Shown here one piece after another: positions 7,329 to 17,600 of a DNA stretch of 64,000 nt. Every line of letters starts with the position of its first letter. Position 1 is the stretch's first letter. The stretch covers positions 1 to 64,000 of the forward strand of contig JAVJSU010000085.1 of the NCBI GenBank assembly GCA_040219275.1, given 5' to 3'. The translations under genes were made by a program, and so were the position numbers. The stretch is from JAVJSU01 sp040219275. GTDB lineage: Bacteria > Chloroflexota > Anaerolineae > Aggregatilineales > Phototrophicaceae. The notes below the pieces were generated by a model that saw only the letters and a list, made by a program, of their open reading frames with translations, did not search any database and was not told where the DNA came from.

Positions 7329-9140
7329 TTACTCGGAGACGGGTTCTTCGAGCGGGTGTTCGTCTCGCGGTGCGCCGAGGAATGCCCGTTCCGCTTCCAC
7401 GATTTCCGGCTCTAGCTTGACGAAAAGCGGATCGGGTTGTTGGAGCGCCTGCCCGGGTTGGAGATCACTTTTCGCCCATGTGCCGATGGCTTCGCTCCCG
7501 TCATAGGTGAGCGCCTTGTGCTTGCGGGTCGATTCCGCGATTTCGACGATTTTGAGGTCGCCGAACAGGTTGCCTTCGTAGCCGAGATACTCGTGCACCT
7601 TCTGTGAGCTAAAGGGCAAGAAGGGCGCGAGCAGAATCTTCACGTTGTCGATCACCTTGAGCACGGTATAGACGGTACGTGCGGCGGCTTGTGGATCAAC
7701 CTTGATCTGCTTCCACGGCTCATGCTCGCTCAGGTAGGCATTGGCATCACGCACCACGCCCATTGCTTTATCAAGGGCTTCCTTGAGCTTGACGCGATCT
7801 AGCAAGTCGCCGATTTCATCGAAGGCGTTTTCGGATTGTGTGATAAGGGCTTTATCCGCGTCGGTCAGTTCACCGGGATCAGGGACGATGCCCTCAAAAC
7901 GCTTATAGGCGAAACCCACCGTGCGATTCACCAGATTGCCCCACGCGGCGACCAGTTCGTTATTCACGCGATCCAGAAAACCCTGCCATGCAAAGTCAGA
8001 ATCCGAGCTTTCGGGGAACGTGCGCGCCACATAATAGCGAATGGCATCCGGCTGATAGCGTTCGAGGATGTCCGGTGCCCAGATCGCCCAATTACGACTC
8101 TTCGAGAATTGCTTGCCTTCGATGTTCATGAACTCGTTGGCGGGTACGTCATAGGGCAATTGTAAGCCTTTTTGATCGTCGTTATAGATGCCATCCACGC
8201 CGAAAAGTTCCGCCTGCCAGATGATCGTGTGGAAGGGGATGTTGTCCTTACCGATGAAGTTATAGATTTTGGCTTCGGGGTTGTACCACCATTTTTTCCA
8301 CGCGTCGTCATCCTGCGCGATTTCCTTCGCCCATTCGAGGCTGGCGGTAAAATAGCCCATCACCGCTTCAAACCACACGTAGAGCTTCTTGACTTCCCAG
8401 CCATCGAGCGGCACATCAATGCCCCAGTCAATATCGCGGGTGACGGCGCGTCCGTGCAAGCCATCTTTGACGAAATTCTCACTAAATTTGGTGACGTTGC
8501 CGCGCCAATGTTCCTTGTTGGTGTTCAGGTAGTCCAGAATCTGCGCCTGAAATTTGCCGAGATCAAGGAAATAATGCTCGCTCTCGCGCACGACGAGCTT
8601 ATCGTCGGGGTCGGCTCCGTTGCGCGGGTTGATGAGCTTGGTCGCGTCCATTAGATTGCCGCAATTGTCGCACTGGTCACCGCGCGCGCTGTCGTAGTGG
8701 CAGATGTAGCATTCGCCCTCAACATAGCGATCCGGCAAAAAGCGCCCTTCTTTCTCGCTATAGAGCAGGGTTTGCTGTTCCTTATAGAGATAGCCGCGTT
8801 CCAGCAAAAGCAGGAAAAAATCCTGCGCGATTTTGTGATGATTCTCGGTATCGGTATGCGTGAAGAGATCATAGCTGATGCCGAGTTTTTGCTGGGTAAT
8901 CAGGAAGCGTTCGTGATAATGCTCGAAGACTTCACGGGCGGAAATGCCACGCTTATCCGCCTCGACGGAAATGGGCGTGCCGTGACTATCCGAGCCGGAG
9001 ACCATCAGCACGTTGTTGCCCTTTAAGCGATGAAAGCGGGCGTAAATATCTGCGGGTAAATATGCCCCGGCGAGATGCCCGACGTGCAAATCACCGTTGG
9101 CGTAGGGCCACGCAACCGAGACGTGGATATAATCAACCAT
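7329..9140 (-). CDS. metG: methionine--tRNA ligase
   Basis: Charges tRNA-Met with methionine. The class I signature appears as HVGH (~residues 19-22) after VSVAWPYANGDLH. The KMSKS loop appears as KQFSKS (~344-349). A zinc knuckle with CYIC and CDNC lies at ~145-165. The C-terminal anticodon-binding helical domain spans ~390-560. At 603 residues with no tRNA-binding EMAP extension, it is the short form. AGGAG lies 12 bases before the ATG. The upstream side carries hairpin repeats and a candidate small RNA on the same strand. Confidence 0.97.
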   Translation of the reverse strand: MVDYIHVSVAWPYANGDLHVGHLAGAYLPADIYARFHRLKGNNVLMVSGSDSHGTPISVEADKRGISAREVFEHYHERFLITQQKLGISYDLFTHTDTENHHKIAQDFFLLLLERGYLYKEQQTLLYSEKEGRFLPDRYVEGECYICHYDSARGDQCDNCGNLMDATKLINPRNGADPDDKLVVRESEHYFLDLGKFQAQILDYLNTNKEHWRGNVTKFSENFVKDGLHGRAVTRDIDWGIDVPLDGWEVKKLYVWFEAVMGYFTASLEWAKEIAQDDDAWKKWWYNPEAKIYNFIGKDNIPFHTIIWQAELFGVDGIYNDDQKGLQLPYDVPANEFMNIEGKQFSKSRNWAIWAPDILERYQPDAIRYYVARTFPESSDSDFAWQGFLDRVNNELVAAWGNLVNRTVGFAYKRFEGIVPDPGELTDADKALITQSENAFDEIGDLLDRVKLKEALDKAMGVVRDANAYLSEHEPWKQIKVDPQAAARTVYTVLKVIDNVKILLAPFLPFSSQKVHEYLGYEGNLFGDLKIVEIAESTRKHKALTYDGSEAIGTWAKSDLQPGQALQQPDPLFVKLEPEIVEAERAFLGAPRDEHPLEEPVSE

Positions 9141-9530
9141 TGTCGTTTCTTGCTCCTGAGTCGTTAATTATTAGTTTACAGTGCACAGTGTTCAGTTGTT
9201 AGAAAACCTCACCCCCCAGACTTCTTCAGGGTAGGTATTTTGAGGTTAGCTTTTTTACACTTCCCACCGATGGCTGAAACCCATCGGCTACACCGGTGAA
9301 AACCCTGCTGAAGCAGGCTGTTCTTCCCGAATATTTGTGATATTAGCCCACTTCAGTGGGGTTTTAGAGATTCCCTAGCGATGAGGTTTAAGCTCATCGC
9401 GGAAAAACGATCCAAAAAGAGTGTGATGTTTGATTGTAGCTGATAAGTTATTTAAGTCTTCAGTGTTTTGATTAACCACTACCCACTCATAACTTACAAC
9501 TTCATACTCCAATAGTAGCAACGAACTGTT
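9141..9530. other. intergenic region, repeats only
   Basis: There is no credible ORF between metG and the small-RNA candidate. The region holds the hairpin cluster at 9267-9400. It also has AGTTTACAGT/TTCAGTTGTTAG-type simple dispersed sequence near 9172-9205, related to sequence at 46440 and 63340. Confidence 0.6.
9267..9400. repeat. cluster of four perfect small hairpins
   Basis: Four inverted repeats in a row: CCGATGG/CCATCGG (9267-9287), CCTGCT/AGCAGG (9304-9317), CCCACT/AGTGGG (9347-9360) and GCGATGAG/CTCATCGC (9378-9400). Each is perfect and each has a different stem sequence. No U-tracts follow them, so they are not ordinary terminators. They look like a composite of nested palindromic repeat elements. 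Confidence 0.75.
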
Positions 9531-9532
9531 AA

Positions 9533-9701
9533 ATAAAAAACCGCCTGCCAGTAGACAGACGGTGTGAGTGCTTCGCTTTTATCCCGTTTTATGAGAACGG
9601 AGGTCAAATCCTTGAGTCACGCACGCGAAAGCCGCCTGTCTGTTCTGGCAGGGTTCAACATTCGCATGAATGTGGCGGGATATGTCGACAAGGTGTTCAT
9701 A
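9533..9701 (-). ncRNA. candidate structured small RNA (~170 nt), possibly 6S-like or a metG leader
   Basis: A near-consensus promoter (9708-9736) predicts a start near 9701 on the minus strand. After a 5' hairpin (ACATTC/GAATGT, ~9657-9672) comes a long closing stem: the arm at 9632-9652 pairs with the arm at 9541-9562 through CCTGCCAG/CTGGCAGG and ACAGAC/GTCTGT blocks. These enclose ~70 bases that include a CCGTT/AACGG hairpin. The 3' arm runs straight into six U residues (9540-9535) and then AUUU. The 3' arm can instead fold on itself (CCGTCTG/CAGGCGG), giving a mutually exclusive terminator hairpin. Size and a closed rod shape fit 6S RNA, but no signature proves it. No ORF runs through it. 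Alternatives are an attenuated leader of metG or another trans-acting RNA. Confidence 0.6.
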
Positions 9702-9707
9702 CTGTTG

Positions 9708-9736
9708 AGTATATGATTTTCGTGCGGGTGTGTCAA
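9708..9736 (-). promoter_or_regulatory. near-consensus sigma-70 promoter of the small RNA
   Basis: Minus strand: TTGACA (9731-9736), a 17-base spacer, then TATACT (9708-9713). This is the best sigma-70-type promoter in the window, and it points at no protein start within 500 bases. Confidence 0.85.
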
Positions 9737-9993
9737 GAAAAAGCAGTTAAAAGTGGAAAGCAATGAGGGAAAAGATTAAAGACGTTAGATATTAGATCAA
9801 GGAAAAAGCATAACGCAGAGAAAAAGAGGTGCGTAGGGTCGCCCTGTGGTTGCAAAAAATCTGTGTGGTATTTTACTTTTAACTTTGATTTTCGCCACGC
9901 GCAGACAGACAACTCTGGTGGAGATGTGTGGCATCTGCTAGACTTCATTGAGAAAACTTTTTTAACGCCACTAGAGACTATGGAGTGCTCGTT

Positions 9994-11496
9994 ATGGGTG
10001 AACGCTTTAATCAACTTAAAGATTATCTGGCGGAATTGCAAAACGTAAACACCGCCGCTGGATTGCTCGGATGGGATCAGCAGGTGATGATGCCGCCGAA
10101 GGGTGCACAGGCGCGTGCCGCTCAACTGGGGACGCTCTCACGCATTAGCCATGAGATGCAAACCAGCGACACATTGGCGCGTTTGCTGGATGATGTGGGG
10201 GCGGAAATCGACGGCGCGGCATATGACTCCGATGAGGCGAGTTTGTTGCGCGTGGCGGAATATGATTTTGAGCAGGCGACGAAAATCCCGACTCATCTGG
10301 TGGTCAAGCTGGCGCAGGAGACGATTCTGGCGCATGAAGTGTGGGCAAAAGCGCGCGCCAACAATGATTACAAATCCTTCCAGCCAACTTTAGAAAAAAT
10401 CATGGACTTGACGCGTCAATCGGCAGAGGCGCTCGGCTATAAAGACAACCCCTATGATGCGCTGATTAATCAATATGAACGCGGCATGACCTTCGCGCAG
10501 ATCAAGGAAATTTTCGACGGGCATCGTCCGCAATTGGTTGATCTGGTCGCGCAGATCAGCAAAAATACTGATAAGGTCGATGATTCGCCCGTGCATCAAG
10601 ATTTTGACATCGCCAAGCAACGCGAATTTGCAACATGGGTGATCGAGAAATTTGGCTTTGACCTTGAAGGCGGGCGCATTGATGAAGCCGTCCATCCCTT
10701 CGCCAATAGCACGTCCATCAACGATGTGCGGATCACGACGCGCTACAATGACGATTTCCTCAACCCGGCGATGTTCGGCATGATGCACGAAGCCGGACAT
10801 GGTATGTACGAAGCGGGAGTCAGCCAAAACTTGGAGGGCAACATCCTCGCCAGTGGTACGTCGCTGGGTGTGCATGAATCGCAATCGCGCATGTGGGAAA
10901 ATCTGGTCGGGCGCAGTCGCGGTTTCTGGACGTGGGCGCTCCCCAAATTGCAGGAAACTTTTCCGCAATTGAAAGGCGTAACTGTCGATCAATTTTACGG
11001 CGCGGTCAACAAGGTTCAGCCCTCGTTCATCCGTGTGGAAGCCGACGAAGCGACCTATAATCTGCACATTATGCTCCGCTTTGAGCTTGAAAATGACATG
11101 CTGAACGGCAAGATCAACTTTAGCAATTTGCCGAACATCTGGAACGAACGCTTCGAATCGTATCTGGGCATCGTCCCGCCGACGGATACGGTTGGTGTGT
11201 TGCAGGATGTGCACTGGTCAGCGGGGTTGATCGGCTATTTTGCCACGTATGCGTTGGGGAATTTGCTCTCCGTGCAGTATTACAACAAAGCGGTGCAGGA
11301 TCATCCAACTATCCCTGACGAAATCGCCTCCGGTGAATTTAGCACGTTGCTCGGCTGGTTGCGCGAGAACATTCATCAGCACGGGCGCAAGTTCACCTCG
11401 GCGGAATTGACCAAGCGCGTGACGGGTGAGCAGATCAATTCACAGCCGTATATTACGTATCTGCAAGAGAAGTTTGGTGGCATTTACGGGCTGTAA
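9994..11496 (+). CDS. M32 family metallocarboxypeptidase (Taq-type)
   Basis: Zinc carboxypeptidase that trims C-terminal residues in the cytoplasm. The zinc site HEAGH is at ~265-269 (MHEAGHGMYEAG), and the family features VHESQSRMWEN and YNLHIMLRFELE follow. The product is 500 residues, standard for carboxypeptidase Taq. I start it at ATG 9994, since GGAG lies 8 bases upstream; the GTG at 9985 overlaps that RBS. It is monocistronic and ends in a repeat-derived terminator. Confidence 0.95.
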   Translation: MGERFNQLKDYLAELQNVNTAAGLLGWDQQVMMPPKGAQARAAQLGTLSRISHEMQTSDTLARLLDDVGAEIDGAAYDSDEASLLRVAEYDFEQATKIPTHLVVKLAQETILAHEVWAKARANNDYKSFQPTLEKIMDLTRQSAEALGYKDNPYDALINQYERGMTFAQIKEIFDGHRPQLVDLVAQISKNTDKVDDSPVHQDFDIAKQREFATWVIEKFGFDLEGGRIDEAVHPFANSTSINDVRITTRYNDDFLNPAMFGMMHEAGHGMYEAGVSQNLEGNILASGTSLGVHESQSRMWENLVGRSRGFWTWALPKLQETFPQLKGVTVDQFYGAVNKVQPSFIRVEADEATYNLHIMLRFELENDMLNGKINFSNLPNIWNERFESYLGIVPPTDTVGVLQDVHWSAGLIGYFATYALGNLLSVQYYNKAVQDHPTIPDEIASGEFSTLLGWLRENIHQHGRKFTSAELTKRVTGEQINSQPYITYLQEKFGGIYGL

Positions 11497-11513
11497 TTTT
11501 TACCTCACCCCAA

Positions 11514-11547
11514 CCCCTCTCCAAAGCGTTGGAGAAGGGCTTTTTTT
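11514..11547 (+). terminator. repeat-derived intrinsic terminator
   Basis: Stem CCCCTCTCCAA / TTGGAGAAGGG with a 4-base loop, followed by seven T. The CTCACCCCAACCCCTCTCC sequence is a widespread dispersed repeat type that here serves as terminator. A related AGATTTAGAGGGGGGAT element follows at ~11585-11610. Confidence 0.8.
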
Positions 11548-11638
11548 GTGGTAAGTCTCCTTACTTACCTCCACCTATCGCAAACAGGGGGAGATTTAGA
11601 GGGGGGATTAAAGGTCGCCTGTTTTTGGTTGAGAAAGG

Positions 11639-12724
11639 TTAGGTGTTGTCCGCAATCGGGTTGCCGTCGCGGTCATCCAGCCAGCCGTTGAAACGTTGCC
11701 AACGGCGTTTCGTGCCATCGGCGAAGGTGTAGATGACCGTTCCACCTAGGAGAACTACTTTCGGTTCTTGTGAGATGATTTCTCTCGTTTCCGCTCCAAA
11801 TTCGGCTAAATCCCGTTCTTTTGACCAATTTGATCCGTCCGGTAAAATCGTATTTTCATCGAGCATGGTGGACTTCTGAATAAGTGCATCACTTAGATCC
11901 GCTTTTCTCAAGTTCGCGCTGGACAGATTTGTTTCTGTTAAGTCTGAGCCGGTGAGATTGGCGCGATGCAAGTTCGCGCCGGTCAGATTTGCCTCCACCA
12001 AATGCGTGTCGATAAGATTCGCGCTTTCCAAGTTCGCGCTAGTCAGATCTGTTCTCTCCAAATATGCGTTAGATAGATTTGCGCGATACAAGTTCGCTCT
12101 GGTTAGATTTGCCTGAAGCAAGTTCGCGCTAGTCAGATCTGTGCTCCTTAAGTCCGCGCTGGTCAGGTTTGCGCCTTCCAAGATCGTCCTAGTCAGATTT
12201 TCTTTCCACAAGATCGCGTTTGTAAGATTTGCACCCGCCAAATTTGTGCCTGTCAGATTTGCGCGATACAAGTTCACATTGGTTAGATTTGATCCCTCCA
12301 AGTTCACATTCTGCAAATCAACACGGAACAAATTAGCGTTTTCTAGTAGGGATTCAGTGTCATCTGGTATTATCATATTTTTTCGTCCCAGCCAGCCGCG
12401 TTTACGCATGGTGTCGACGGCGGTAATGGCGATTGCATAGGCTGGACTGCCTGCCTCGCGGACGAGCTGTTCTTGCAAGTCTTTGATGCGGTTGCGGGTG
12501 TCGCGGCGTTCCTGTAGGACATTCAGCACGCCGATGGTCAGTCCGACGCTGAGGATTTCCGTGTAGATGTTCGTGCCGTAGCCGGAATCGTCCGCAAAGA
12601 TCAGCGCGCCAATCAACACGCCGATAACGACGAGCAATAAACCGCCGCCGAGTTGGTAGAAGGTGGTGTATTCTCTGTGGATTTGCCGGATTTCTTCGTC
12701 ACGGGTGAGGGTTGCTTCGGTCAT
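11639..12724 (-). CDS. membrane-anchored pentapeptide-repeat protein
   Basis: 361 residues from ATG 12724 (MTEATLTRDEEIRQIH). Two hydrophobic spans at ~24-45 and ~55-75 are followed by a short coiled coil (LQERRDTRNRIKDLQEQL). About 30 pentapeptides of the A(N/D)LXX type follow from ~128 to 280 (ANLFRVDLQNVNLEGSNLTN and so on), predicted to form a right-handed quadrilateral beta-helix. The last 80 residues are a globular cap with FADGTKRRWQRFNGWLDDRDG. The repeat DNA is itself an internal direct repeat. Role unknown. The TM-plus-solenoid layout is shared with ion-channel-associated pentapeptide proteins, but no channel domain is seen. Confidence 0.85.
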   Translation of the reverse strand: MTEATLTRDEEIRQIHREYTTFYQLGGGLLLVVIGVLIGALIFADDSGYGTNIYTEILSVGLTIGVLNVLQERRDTRNRIKDLQEQLVREAGSPAYAIAITAVDTMRKRGWLGRKNMIIPDDTESLLENANLFRVDLQNVNLEGSNLTNVNLYRANLTGTNLAGANLTNAILWKENLTRTILEGANLTSADLRSTDLTSANLLQANLTRANLYRANLSNAYLERTDLTSANLESANLIDTHLVEANLTGANLHRANLTGSDLTETNLSSANLRKADLSDALIQKSTMLDENTILPDGSNWSKERDLAEFGAETREIISQEPKVVLLGGTVIYTFADGTKRRWQRFNGWLDDRDGNPIADNT

Positions 12725-13002
12725 GTGGGCTTGCCTTTGTGTAGGTTCGATTATGCACAAAATTGTAGCGCAAACCCGTTCGCCTTGCTGATCGTGTTGA
12801 TTAATTTTAGCAGTACGCGTCCATAGGATTTTCAGTTTCCCTGTTACAATTGGTATGCTTCATCCACAAGGACTTTAACCGTATTGCATTTAGGCAGGGT
12901 TTTAGATATGGTCTTAGCAATGGGGTGTAAACGCTGTGCGGTACATTAAAACGGCGACACATCAGGTAAAACAGTCATTTATTCAGGGGAGCGAATTATA
13001 TT

Positions 13003-13290
13003 ATGAGCGATGAACACAACGAAAATGATGAACAGGACGAGATGCAGATACTCAACCAGATCATCGAAGATCACACCGAGGATTTGATGGCGCGTGCCAA
13101 TGTGGTGGGCGTGGGCGTGGGCTTGCGGCAGGTGAACGGTCAATACACGGATGAAAAAGCGATTGTCGTCATGGTCAGCAAAAAAATGCCGATGGCACAA
13201 CTCGGCGAAGAAGATGTTATCCCCGAAGAGATCGACGGGATTCATGTGGATGTGCAGGAAATGGGAATGTTCATGGCGGGGTCGGCATAA
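13003..13290 (+). CDS. small protein resembling the N-terminal prodomain of trypsin-like/Nal1-type proteases
   Basis: 95 acidic residues. The stretch ARANVVGVGVGLRQVNGQYTDEKAIVVMVSKK followed by LGEEDVIPEEIDGIHVDVQEMG matches the region that precedes the catalytic domain in a group of bacterial serine proteases. Here it stands alone, with no catalytic triad and no downstream protease. AGGGGAG lies upstream of the ATG. There is no signal peptide. It may act as a stand-alone inhibitor or chaperone-like domain; that is a guess from the homology alone. Confidence 0.7.
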   Translation: MSDEHNENDEQDEMQILNQIIEDHTEDLMARANVVGVGVGLRQVNGQYTDEKAIVVMVSKKMPMAQLGEEDVIPEEIDGIHVDVQEMGMFMAGSA

Positions 13291-13401
13291 TCCGCTGGAA
13301 ATGGCACGAAAAGTTTGTGAATTTTGACCCAATTCGCACACAGACCGTCTCAGGTGCTGTATGATGGTTGCGTTGCCCATGATAATCGCGCGCCATACTG
13401 A

Positions 13402-14532
13402 ATGACAATTACCACAACAGCACAGCAACATCCCCTACAACCGCAGACAGCTTCCAAAATATCCGCATGGACACAACAGGTTCTACGCGGGACGCTTTTT
13501 GTATTATGTGGGGTTTTGTGGTTGTATACGCTGATCGTCATCGGTTTATGTTTGTTTGTGCTGATTGATCGCACCAATGTCTCATGGGTCGAATTCTTCA
13601 AAACGGGAGTCTTACCCGGCTTATTGACCGTGATTCCGGCGCTTGGCCTGGCGCTGATTCTGCGCTTTAAATGGGTGAGTCTGGCGTTACTCTTCCCGAC
13701 TCTCTTTATCATCAGTTACTACGTTCCCTTTTTCCTGCCGAAATCTGTTTCTGTGCCACCGGATGCGCCACAAATAACCGTGTTGAGCTTTAACATCCTC
13801 GGACAATCACGCCATGCGGAAGACCTCGCGCAGATCATCCTCGATTCTGGCGCGGATGTGGTCGCCGTGCAGGAACTCGGCGTGGATATAGAGGTTTATC
13901 TGAGCAAGGCACTCGCGCAAATCTATCCCTACCAAGCGGTACATCCCCAAGCAGGAAACACCAATTATTATCGCGGGCAGGGCGTGTATAGTCGCGTACC
14001 TATCGTTGAGGATGACTACTGGCAATATGATGATTTTCCGATTTTTCGCTGGGGGCGCTGGAAAATGTTCCCTTCGCATGGGCATCAGCGCGTGGTGCTA
14101 GACCTCGATGGGCAGGCTGTGGTGCTGTATAACACCCATTTATGGCCCGCGATTAATTGGGGTGGCGGTTGGAACTTTACGGCGAACGATCTCGAAGATT
14201 ATGGGCATTCAGAAGCGGCGCAACGGCTCGTTGAGCGTACCTCGCAGGAGACTTTACCGCTCATCTGGGTAGGGGATTTCAACATGAGCGATCAATTCAA
14301 CGAATACGGCGACATCACAGCATATCTGACGGATAGCTTCCGCGAGTCCGGTTATGGCATGGGCTACACCTATCCGGCGCGTGGATTTGACCCGTTTCCG
14401 GCGCTGATGCGACTCGATTATGTCTTCCATAGCGACCATCTGCGAAGCCTGAACACCCGCGTTCTGGGTGACTCCGGCTACTCCGATCACTTTCCCGTCA
14501 TCAGCACGCTGGCGCTGGTCGGCGAGGGTTAG
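13402..14532 (+). CDS. membrane-anchored endonuclease/exonuclease/phosphatase (EEP) family protein
   Basis: 376 residues. Three N-terminal transmembrane spans (~30-120) are followed by an EEP domain (~125-372). Catalytic motifs are visible: LSFNIL, VVAVQELG (metal-binding Glu), YNTHLWP, VGDFNM, LDYVFHSD and SDHFPV (general-base His). The domain faces outward or periplasmically by topology, which suggests a phosphodiesterase acting on lipids or polymers rather than DNA repair. It stands alone between unrelated neighbours. Confidence 0.88.
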   Translation: MTITTTAQQHPLQPQTASKISAWTQQVLRGTLFVLCGVLWLYTLIVIGLCLFVLIDRTNVSWVEFFKTGVLPGLLTVIPALGLALILRFKWVSLALLFPTLFIISYYVPFFLPKSVSVPPDAPQITVLSFNILGQSRHAEDLAQIILDSGADVVAVQELGVDIEVYLSKALAQIYPYQAVHPQAGNTNYYRGQGVYSRVPIVEDDYWQYDDFPIFRWGRWKMFPSHGHQRVVLDLDGQAVVLYNTHLWPAINWGGGWNFTANDLEDYGHSEAAQRLVERTSQETLPLIWVGDFNMSDQFNEYGDITAYLTDSFRESGYGMGYTYPARGFDPFPALMRLDYVFHSDHLRSLNTRVLGDSGYSDHFPVISTLALVGEG

Positions 14533-14631
14533 GTTAATTTCACTCATCAGGTGGATTTTTCGCAAGCCACTAAATCACAAAACACGAATTCGCCATTTTT
14601 CTTTGCGTCTTTGAGACTTTGTGTTAAGCAT

Positions 14632-17600
14632 TTAATTCAAGCTCAGGGTGTAATTGCCACCGCCGGAGTCGGTATAGCTACGGACTTCGATGCGGTAGAC
14701 TCCGTTGGCGGGCAGGGTCATAATCAACTGGCTGTTTGTCCCGCCGCCACCATCATCATCCTGCCCGATTAGTCCGCCCGTCGCATTATCGTACAGATAC
14801 AGGTAGGTATCGAACTCCGCGCTGGACAGGGTAATCACCACGGTTTGTCCACCCCCACCGGAGAAATACCAGCTTGTCGCGCCACCCACCCCGATTGCAC
14901 CGTTGACCGTGTTGCCGAAACCGATGCCCGGTTGTGGAAGGGGTATGGCTGTTGGCGGCGGTGGTTGAGTCGGGGGGATGGTCGTCGCTGTCGGCACAAT
15001 GGGCGCTTGGGTCGGCGGGATGTTGGTTGCCACTGCCGGAGCACCCGCGCTAAACGCCAGCGTATAATCGCCCGCGCCACTATCACCAAAACTCGCCGCG
15101 CGAATGGTGTATGATCCGGTGTAGGGCAGGACGAATCTGAAGATTTGACTGTTGGTTGTGCCGTTGGAATCGTCGTTGCTGGTCAGTTGTGTGCCGTTGT
15201 TATTGAGCAGATACAGATAGGTGTCAAAATTGCCATCCATCGAGATCGTCACGGATTGCCCCGCCTGACCGTTGAAACTATAGAGCGCGGATTGCCCGAA
15301 GGCGAGCGTGCTATTCACCACACTGCCTGAACTGATCGTGCCACCGGAGCTTACCGGGGCGGGCGTATTCGTCCGTGATACAGGTGTATTTGATGGACGG
15401 GGTGTTTGTGTCGGTGCGACACTCGCCGAAAGGGACAGTGTGTAATTGCCGCCACCACGATCCAGATAACTGCCCGCACGGATGACATATGTTCCGGCAG
15501 AGGGCAGGCTAAAGTTGACGATCTGGCTATTCGTCCCGCCACCGCCATCATCATCCTGCGCTACTTGCGTGCGAGAGCCGTCCAGCAGATAGAGGAAGGT
15601 GTCAAATTCGGTGCTGGTCAGGGTGATGGTCACGCGCTGTCCGGCTGTTCCGCTGAATATCCAATCTTGCCGTGTTCCGCGTGCCAATGTGCCACTTACT
15701 GATCCGCCTACAGAGATACTGCCCTGTTGCGCGGGTGGGATGCTCGTTGGTGTACGGGTCGGCGTGGCGGTTGGCGCTAAACTGGCGGAATTACTGAGGC
15801 GTAAGGTATATGCCCCGCCGTAAATATCATTAAAGCTCGCCGCTTGAATCGTAAACGTTCCGGCGGACGGTAGACTAAAGCCGTTAATCAGGCTGGCGTA
15901 ACCCTGCCCGCTGTCGTCATCCTGTGCGATGATCGTTCCGGCGCTATTGAGCAGATAAAGGTAGGTGTCGAAATCGCCGCTCAGGTCAATCGTCACGCGC
16001 TGTCCGGCTGTCCCGCTAAATGTCCACTCGCCCCGTTGCCCGGCGACCAATTGCCCGTTTACCGTCGCACCAAAGGGGATGGATAAGGTTGAGCTAGACG
16101 ACGCGGGCGTGGGTCTGGCATCCGGCGCGCTAAGTGTCGCCGTTAGGATGTAATCCCCACCGGATTGGCTGTTAAAGCTATCGACGCGGATGATAAACGT
16201 GCCGCCGGAACGCAGTAAGAAGTTGCTGATGCGACTATCCGTTCCGCCACCACTATCATCATCAAAGCTGAGTTCTCTGCCGCTGTCATCGAGCACTCGC
16301 AGATAGGTGTCGAAGTCACCGCTCAGGTCAATGGTGATGCGCTGGCTGGTCGTCGGGCTGATGTACCAATCCTGTTGTTCGCCGACGACTAACGTCCCGT
16401 TAACAGCGCGTCCGCTGGTCAGCAGGTTATTGCTTGATGCACCGGACGAAGCGTTATTATTGCCAGCAGGCGCGGCAGTCGGTGAGTTCAGGCGCAGGGT
16501 ATAATTTCCGCCCCCGCGATCATTAAAGCTCCCCACGCGCACGGTATACGTACCATCTGCGGGCAAGGGGAATGCGTTGATACGGGCGTTCATGCCCTGC
16601 CCGCTATCATCATCGAAAACGAGGCTCGTGCCGTCACTATCCAGCAGAGTGAGCGTTGAGTCAAAATCACCATTCACCGAAATGGTCACACTTTGAGCGC
16701 GTTCACCCTCGAAGGTATAGGTTTGTGCCGCCCCGCGTTGCAATGATCCGCTGGTTTCTTCGTTAAAGTCGATGCGCCGTGTGGCGGACGTTGCCGTCTG
16801 TGGTGCGATGATGCTTAAGGTATAGTCACCGCTTGCACTATCGGCAAAACTGCTGACGCGCAGGGTATAAATATCCGACTGACGCAAAACCAGCGAGTCG
16901 ATCCGGCTGTTACTACTGTCGCCGTTGTCGTCATTAAATGCGATCTGATCGCCGCGACTGCTGAGGACGGTTAAGATCGTGTCGAAATCACCCGTCAGTG
17001 TAAAGGTGAGGACTTGCCCCGCCGTCGCGCTAAATGTCCAATCATCCTGTTCGCCGACAGTGAGCGTATCCGTGACCGAACCGCCGACCTCGATCACATT
17101 GGCGTTGTTCGCGGTGGAGACGTTGAGCGCCGCGTCAATTACCGGCACATCACGCACTTGCACGGTGTAATCCCCGCCGGATTGCTGACCGAAACTACCG
17201 ACTTGAATTGTATACGTGCCAGCGACGGGCAAATCTACCGTTTCAAGCGTGCTGTTGGTTGTGCCGTTGCTATCATCGTTAAAGGCGATCTGTTCTCCAG
17301 CGGCACTCAGCAGAGCCAGCGTCGTATCAAACGTGCCTTCCACGTTGATTGTCACCTGTTGCCCTGATTCACCGTCAAATTCCCACGTATCGAATTCGCC
17401 TTCTGCAAGCGTAGCCGATTGTGATGTGCCGATGTTGATGGTATTCGATGCGACAGTTTGTGCGCTGAAAGTGGGCGCGTTTAAGGTCAGGGTAAAATCA
17501 CCGCTGTTGCGATTGCGATAGCCGTTCACACGGGCGATATAAATACCTGTTGCTGGAAGCTCAAAATCTCGAATCTGGCTGTTGAGTGTTCCGGCGAAAT

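Noticed and set aside
9611..9636. GTCACGCAC...GCGAAAGCC, reminiscent of the c-di-GMP-I riboswitch start
   Set aside because: The rest of the aptamer (paired P2/P3 with GGACGCAAAGCC and the receptor) is missing, and no gene follows on that strand within range.
10390..11214. 274-codon minus-strand frame opposite the M32 carboxypeptidase
   Set aside because: Shadow of a well-supported gene; His/Arg/Val-rich composition and no family pattern.
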